DNA from: Rhodobacteraceae bacterium Alg231-30
GTDB lineage: Bacteria; Pseudomonadota; Alphaproteobacteria; Rhodobacterales; Rhodobacteraceae
DNA: 64,000 nucleotides
NCBI GenBank assembly: GCA_900143615.1
Contig: FREU01000004.1
Span: 248,001-312,000, forward strand
Reading direction: 5' to 3'
The position numbers were made by a program, and so were the translations under genes. Below the pieces are notes generated by a model. The model was not told where the DNA came from. It did no database searches and saw only the letters and a list, made by a program, of their open reading frames with translations. Below are positions 61,711-64,000 of this stretch, piece by piece. How positions within the stretch are numbered: the first letter of the stretch is position 1; every line of letters begins with the position of its first letter.

Positions 61711-61736
61711 GCCCGGGCGCATAGCGCCCGGGCTTT
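61711..61736 (+). terminator. Rho-independent terminator after glnK-amt
   Basis: Perfect 10-bp stem GCCCGGGCGC/GCGCCCGGGC with loop ATA, then TTTCTC. Confidence 0.85.
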
Positions 61737-61745
61737 CTCATGCAG

Positions 61746-62045
61746 TTATGAGCATACACGCACGGGAACAAGCTCCCGTTGCAAATGCAGGTTCAAGTCT
61801 TCGATCAATCGCATCTGCGCTTGCCGCTCAGCCAAATCGCGCAACCCTCGCAGCCTCAACTGCGCATCCGCGATCTGACGATTAAGCAAACTCACCAAAG
61901 AAACCGATCGGTCCTGTCGCTGCTGGCGTGTCCCCAATGCTCCGTCCCGTGCATGAGAAGTTGACTCGGCAAGGGATTTTGAAGCCTCTGGCCGCTCGGC
62001 CAGTTTCAACGCGCGCATGATCGCAGTGTGAAGTCTCTGAGGCAT
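61746..62045 (-). CDS. Small hypothetical protein, coiled-coil
   Basis: About 99 residues with a GGAG site before the ATG at 62045. It starts MPQRLHTAIMRALKLAERPEAS and its C-terminal half is a long, charged helix (SLLNRQIADAQLRLRGLRDLA). No known family is recognised. It converges with the amt terminator and is divergent from the second hemP. Confidence 0.6.
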   Translation of the reverse strand: MPQRLHTAIMRALKLAERPEASKSLAESTSHARDGALGTRQQRQDRSVSLVSLLNRQIADAQLRLRGLRDLAERQAQMRLIEDLNLHLQRELVPVRVCS

Positions 62046-62223
62046 ACAAAATCTCCTAACTAAATCGTCCCATCGGTCGTCGTGATGTGGTGACAAAACC
62101 GATATGGGGATAACTTTTGCGATTACACCTAGCGCGCCATCACATTGGCGGGAATTCACACAAGGGTGTCGCCTACGCCAAATCCATCACCAGATTGGCC
62201 ATATAAAAAAGGGCTTGACTAAC

Positions 62224-62242
62224 CTGACTATTTTAATCAGAT
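62224..62242 (+). promoter_or_regulatory. Candidate iron-responsive operator upstream of hemP copy 2
   Basis: CTGACTATTTTAATCAGAT; the core CTGACTA-TTT-TAATCAG is a near-perfect dyad. It is 61 bases before the ATG and follows a TTGACT hexamer (62215-62220) that could be a -35 box. It agrees with the site of hemP copy 1 at 15 of 19 bases. Confidence 0.5.
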
Positions 62243-62303
62243 TAAATCATACCAGCCACCCTCGACTTGGGAAGCCAGAAATATTTCACCCAAGGAGGTT
62301 TCC

Positions 62304-62462
62304 ATGACGATGCAAATCACAGGCTTTGACGCTGCTGATACCCTGCCCCAACACGACGCCCGCAATCTTACGGGTGATGATGGTCTCGCCCATATTCGGC
62401 TGAACGATCAACTCTACACTCTGCGCATCACCCGCGCCGGCAAACTCCTTCTCACGAAATGA
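62304..62462 (+). CDS. hemP: Hemin uptake protein HemP (second copy)
   Basis: A 52-residue HemP-family protein ending HIRLNDQLYTLRITRAGKLLLTK. The ribosome-binding site AAGGAGG is seven bases upstream. The stop TGA overlaps the start of the next gene (ATGA), so the unknown downstream protein is coupled to HemP. It differs from copy 1 mainly in the first 25 residues. Confidence 0.9.
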   Translation: MTMQITGFDAADTLPQHDARNLTGDDGLAHIRLNDQLYTLRITRAGKLLLTK

Positions 62463-62914
62463 GCATGGCATCCCATAGCGGCGCGCAGCGCGTCGGCCAT
62501 TTAACCGATTTTGGCACGCTCGAACGTATTGCCGTTATGTGCCTGCGTGACTGGAACAGATCACCAGACAGTCCCGCGTCCAGCGCCGCCGTATCCAACA
62601 CACGGAGTGCTCAGCACGCCTTTGCCCAGATGATGGAACTCGGCGCCTGTTACGGGCGACGCCCGCTCGCCTGCCATCATTGCAAATGCAAATGTGTGGG
62701 CGCGGACGAAGCGGTGTTTGCCTGCCTTGTAAAATCGGCCACTGACGGCGCGCATGAAGATGCCGCCATGTTGGCAGCATTGATCGTGCGCCCCGACATG
62801 GCGGGTTGTTTCGCTACGCTTGCTGCCCAGTTTGGCGTCGCGCTCTCCACCGACCTTCGCATCAACCCTATTATGGCGGCCGATCCGACGGTCTATTCAC
62901 CCGCGCTGCACTAA
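62459..62914 (+). CDS. Unknown Cys-rich protein coupled to hemP
   Basis: A 151-residue soluble protein with no signal peptide. The striking feature is the motif CHHCKCKC (CxxCxCxC) near residue 72, with another His-rich or acidic neighbourhood (GADEAVFACLVKS) after it. The rest looks helical. I do not recognise the family. The ATGA overlap with hemP and the shared iron-type operator upstream suggest a role in iron or heme homeostasis, possibly as a metal or Fe-S binding factor. It converges on the LprI-MliC gene. Confidence 0.72.
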   Translation: MSMASHSGAQRVGHLTDFGTLERIAVMCLRDWNRSPDSPASSAAVSNTRSAQHAFAQMMELGACYGRRPLACHHCKCKCVGADEAVFACLVKSATDGAHEDAAMLAALIVRPDMAGCFATLAAQFGVALSTDLRINPIMAADPTVYSPALH

Positions 62915-62920
62915 GCAGGC

Positions 62921-63526
62921 TTAGCCGCTGCTGTCCAAAGCACAGCTCATGCTGCCCAACTCCGGTATGGTCAGCATGGCCTCGTTGCCGCTGCTCCAGA
63001 ATTCCGAGCCACGAGCCGCGTATCGCGCACCTGACGCGGCAGCAACAGAGGGCAGCACAACAGCTCCGTCGCGCCAGCTAAGCGTGACCAGCCGCTCTTG
63101 CGTGTTGACAAAAACCACGCTCAGCGGCACGTCCAGCCCATCACAAACATAGGGATAAGGTCCAACCGAAGGCCCTTCTTCGCTACGTGCCCCCGCATAG
63201 CCTGTTCTCAAGTCAGCAATGCGAAAGCCATATTCCGCAGCCACACAGGGCACCAGCCCCAGATCGGACTTCCAACACTCATCACGCCCTTTGATCCAGC
63301 CGCGCTGTGTCGCCTTCAATTCATTCAAACGCTCGGTGGACAGGTCTCCCACCACTGCGAGGCTGTAAATACGCGCCAATTCCTGATCCAGCTCAGCCAA
63401 ACCATCAGAGTCACAAATTGCCTCATCTGCGGAACTGCCCGCTTTCTCACAATCAAAAGACGGCTCACTCGCCATCGCCGTTGCAGCGGAAAACACCCCG
63501 ACCAAAACCCAAAACAAACGCATCAA
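62921..63526 (-). CDS. Exported LprI-MliC two-domain lysozyme-inhibitor-like protein
   Basis: A 201-residue exported protein with signal peptide (MMRLFWVLVGVFSAATAMA). Residues about 20-105 are the LprI/DUF1311 domain (FDCEKAGSSADEAICDSDGLAELDQ, then GWIKGRDECW). Residues about 120-200 look like MliC (YPYVCDG, SVVFVN, SGARYAARGSEFWSSGNEAML). Both families inhibit host c-type lysozyme. The pairing of both in one protein is notable but not unique in the wider databases as far as I know. Confidence 0.82.
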   Translation of the reverse strand: MMRLFWVLVGVFSAATAMASEPSFDCEKAGSSADEAICDSDGLAELDQELARIYSLAVVGDLSTERLNELKATQRGWIKGRDECWKSDLGLVPCVAAEYGFRIADLRTGYAGARSEEGPSVGPYPYVCDGLDVPLSVVFVNTQERLVTLSWRDGAVVLPSVAAASGARYAARGSEFWSSGNEAMLTIPELGSMSCALDSSG

Positions 63527-63580
63527 GAACCCTCACCCTAAATGCCAACAGCCTAAGCGAAGTTCTTGTCGTAGCACCAA

Positions 63581-63612
63581 TAATAAAGCGCGCCCTCCAT
63601 AAGAAGGCGCGC
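63581..63612 (-). terminator. Terminator after the aminotransferase gene
   Basis: Minus-strand stem GCGCGCC/GGCGCGC (arms at 63606-63612 and 63588-63594) followed by TTTATTATT. Confidence 0.75.
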
Positions 63613-63636
63613 AATCACTTTTGCATGTGGCCGAGC

Positions 63637-64000
63637 TTAGATGCCGGCGTCGACAATCGCCTTGGCCAGCACAGGCACAGTTTGCTCATTCAGCCCAGCA
63701 ATGTTCATACGGCTGTCGCCAACCATATAGATACCGTTGTCCACACGCACTTTTTCCACCAGATCAGGCGTGGTGCCCAACTGGCTGAACATGCCACGGT
63801 GCTCGGCGATAAAGCCAAAGCGGTTCGATCCGCTCAGGGTTTGCAGCTCATCCGCCAACTTTTGACGCAGCCCCAACATGCCCAGACGCATCTCTTCCAG
63901 CTCTGCCATCCAGTCCGCTTTCAGCTCGGGATCGGTGAGGATGGTGGTCACAACCCGCGCGCCGTGGTCCGGCGGAAACGAAAAGTTCTGGCGGTTCAGG
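63637..64000 (-). CDS. tyrB: Aromatic/aspartate-type amino acid aminotransferase, C-terminal part (5' end outside window)
   Basis: The last 121 codons or so of a class I PLP aminotransferase; the frame stays open to the window edge. Family features are RQNFSFPPDHGARVV, SQLGTTPDLVEKVR and GIYMVGDSRMNIAGLN, with the substrate carboxylate Arg in the last segment. AspC and TyrB cannot be told apart from this fragment; TyrB/tyrosine type is my preference. A terminator follows the gene. Confidence 0.85.
   Translation of the reverse strand, partial: LNRQNFSFPPDHGARVVTTILTDPELKADWMAELEEMRLGMLGLRQKLADELQTLSGSNRFGFIAEHRGMFSQLGTTPDLVEKVRVDNGIYMVGDSRMNIAGLNEQTVPVLAKAIVDAGI

Overview
The window looks like a chromosomal segment of a marine alphaproteobacterium of the Rhodobacterales/Roseobacter type. 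The clues are the assimilatory nirBD-nasA genes, fused TRAP-TAXI transporters, a HemP-imelysin iron operon, a DUF6478-type protein, accD-folC coupling and many ATGA start/stop overlaps. There is no rRNA, tRNA, CRISPR array, prophage or insertion sequence. The gene at each edge is cut by the window: nirB at the left and an aromatic amino acid aminotransferase at the right.

Layout. 1-3.8 kb: nitrite reductase (nirB end, nirD) and assimilatory nitrate reductase, plus strand. 3.8-9.0 kb: minus-strand iron operon (hemP, imelysin, di-heme oxidoreductase, second imelysin, DUF1513 protein). 9.1-14.2 kb: RpiR regulator, TAXI binding protein, fused TRAP permease and universal stress protein. 14.2-17.2 kb: a divergent BKACE enzyme and class III aminotransferase, facing a small alkaline-phosphatase-like enzyme. 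17.9-26.9 kb: a Dpp/Opp-type ABC transporter with two paralogous binding proteins, plus a CocE-type hydrolase. 27.0-30.4 kb: a three-subunit Hcn/Oox-type amine or opine dehydrogenase coupled to a TRIC-family membrane protein. 9-30 kb therefore reads as a catabolic island for organic nitrogen compounds, although the substrate is not visible in the sequence.

30.7-57.4 kb is mostly core or conserved genes: folC-accD, a CPBP protease, fadH, a LysR regulator, a cinA-like/GNAT/AhpD-like/OmpA operon, sfsA, map, rsmD, a flavoprotein reductase, a peroxiredoxin, pterin dehydratase, RidA, a type I secretion pair and mlaA-mlaC. Set between sfsA and map is a beta-propeller/cytochrome c fusion gene with a perfect FNR-type box upstream. 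57.5-64 kb holds a class A penicillin-binding protein, glnK-amt, a second hemP coupled to an unknown Cys-rich protein, and an LprI-MliC lysozyme-inhibitor fusion.

The observations I rate highest are: (1) two hemP genes 53 kb apart sharing a 19-bp dyad (15 of 19 bases identical) upstream, one coupled to an undescribed protein with a CxxCxCxC motif; (2) the FNR-box propeller-cytochrome; (3) the BKACE/aminotransferase/peptide-transporter island with its own palindromic operators; (4) an 11-bp perfect hairpin that buries the ribosome-binding site of a dipeptidase-family gene whose usual metal ligands are partly missing. All functional calls come from reading motifs by eye; no database search was run.
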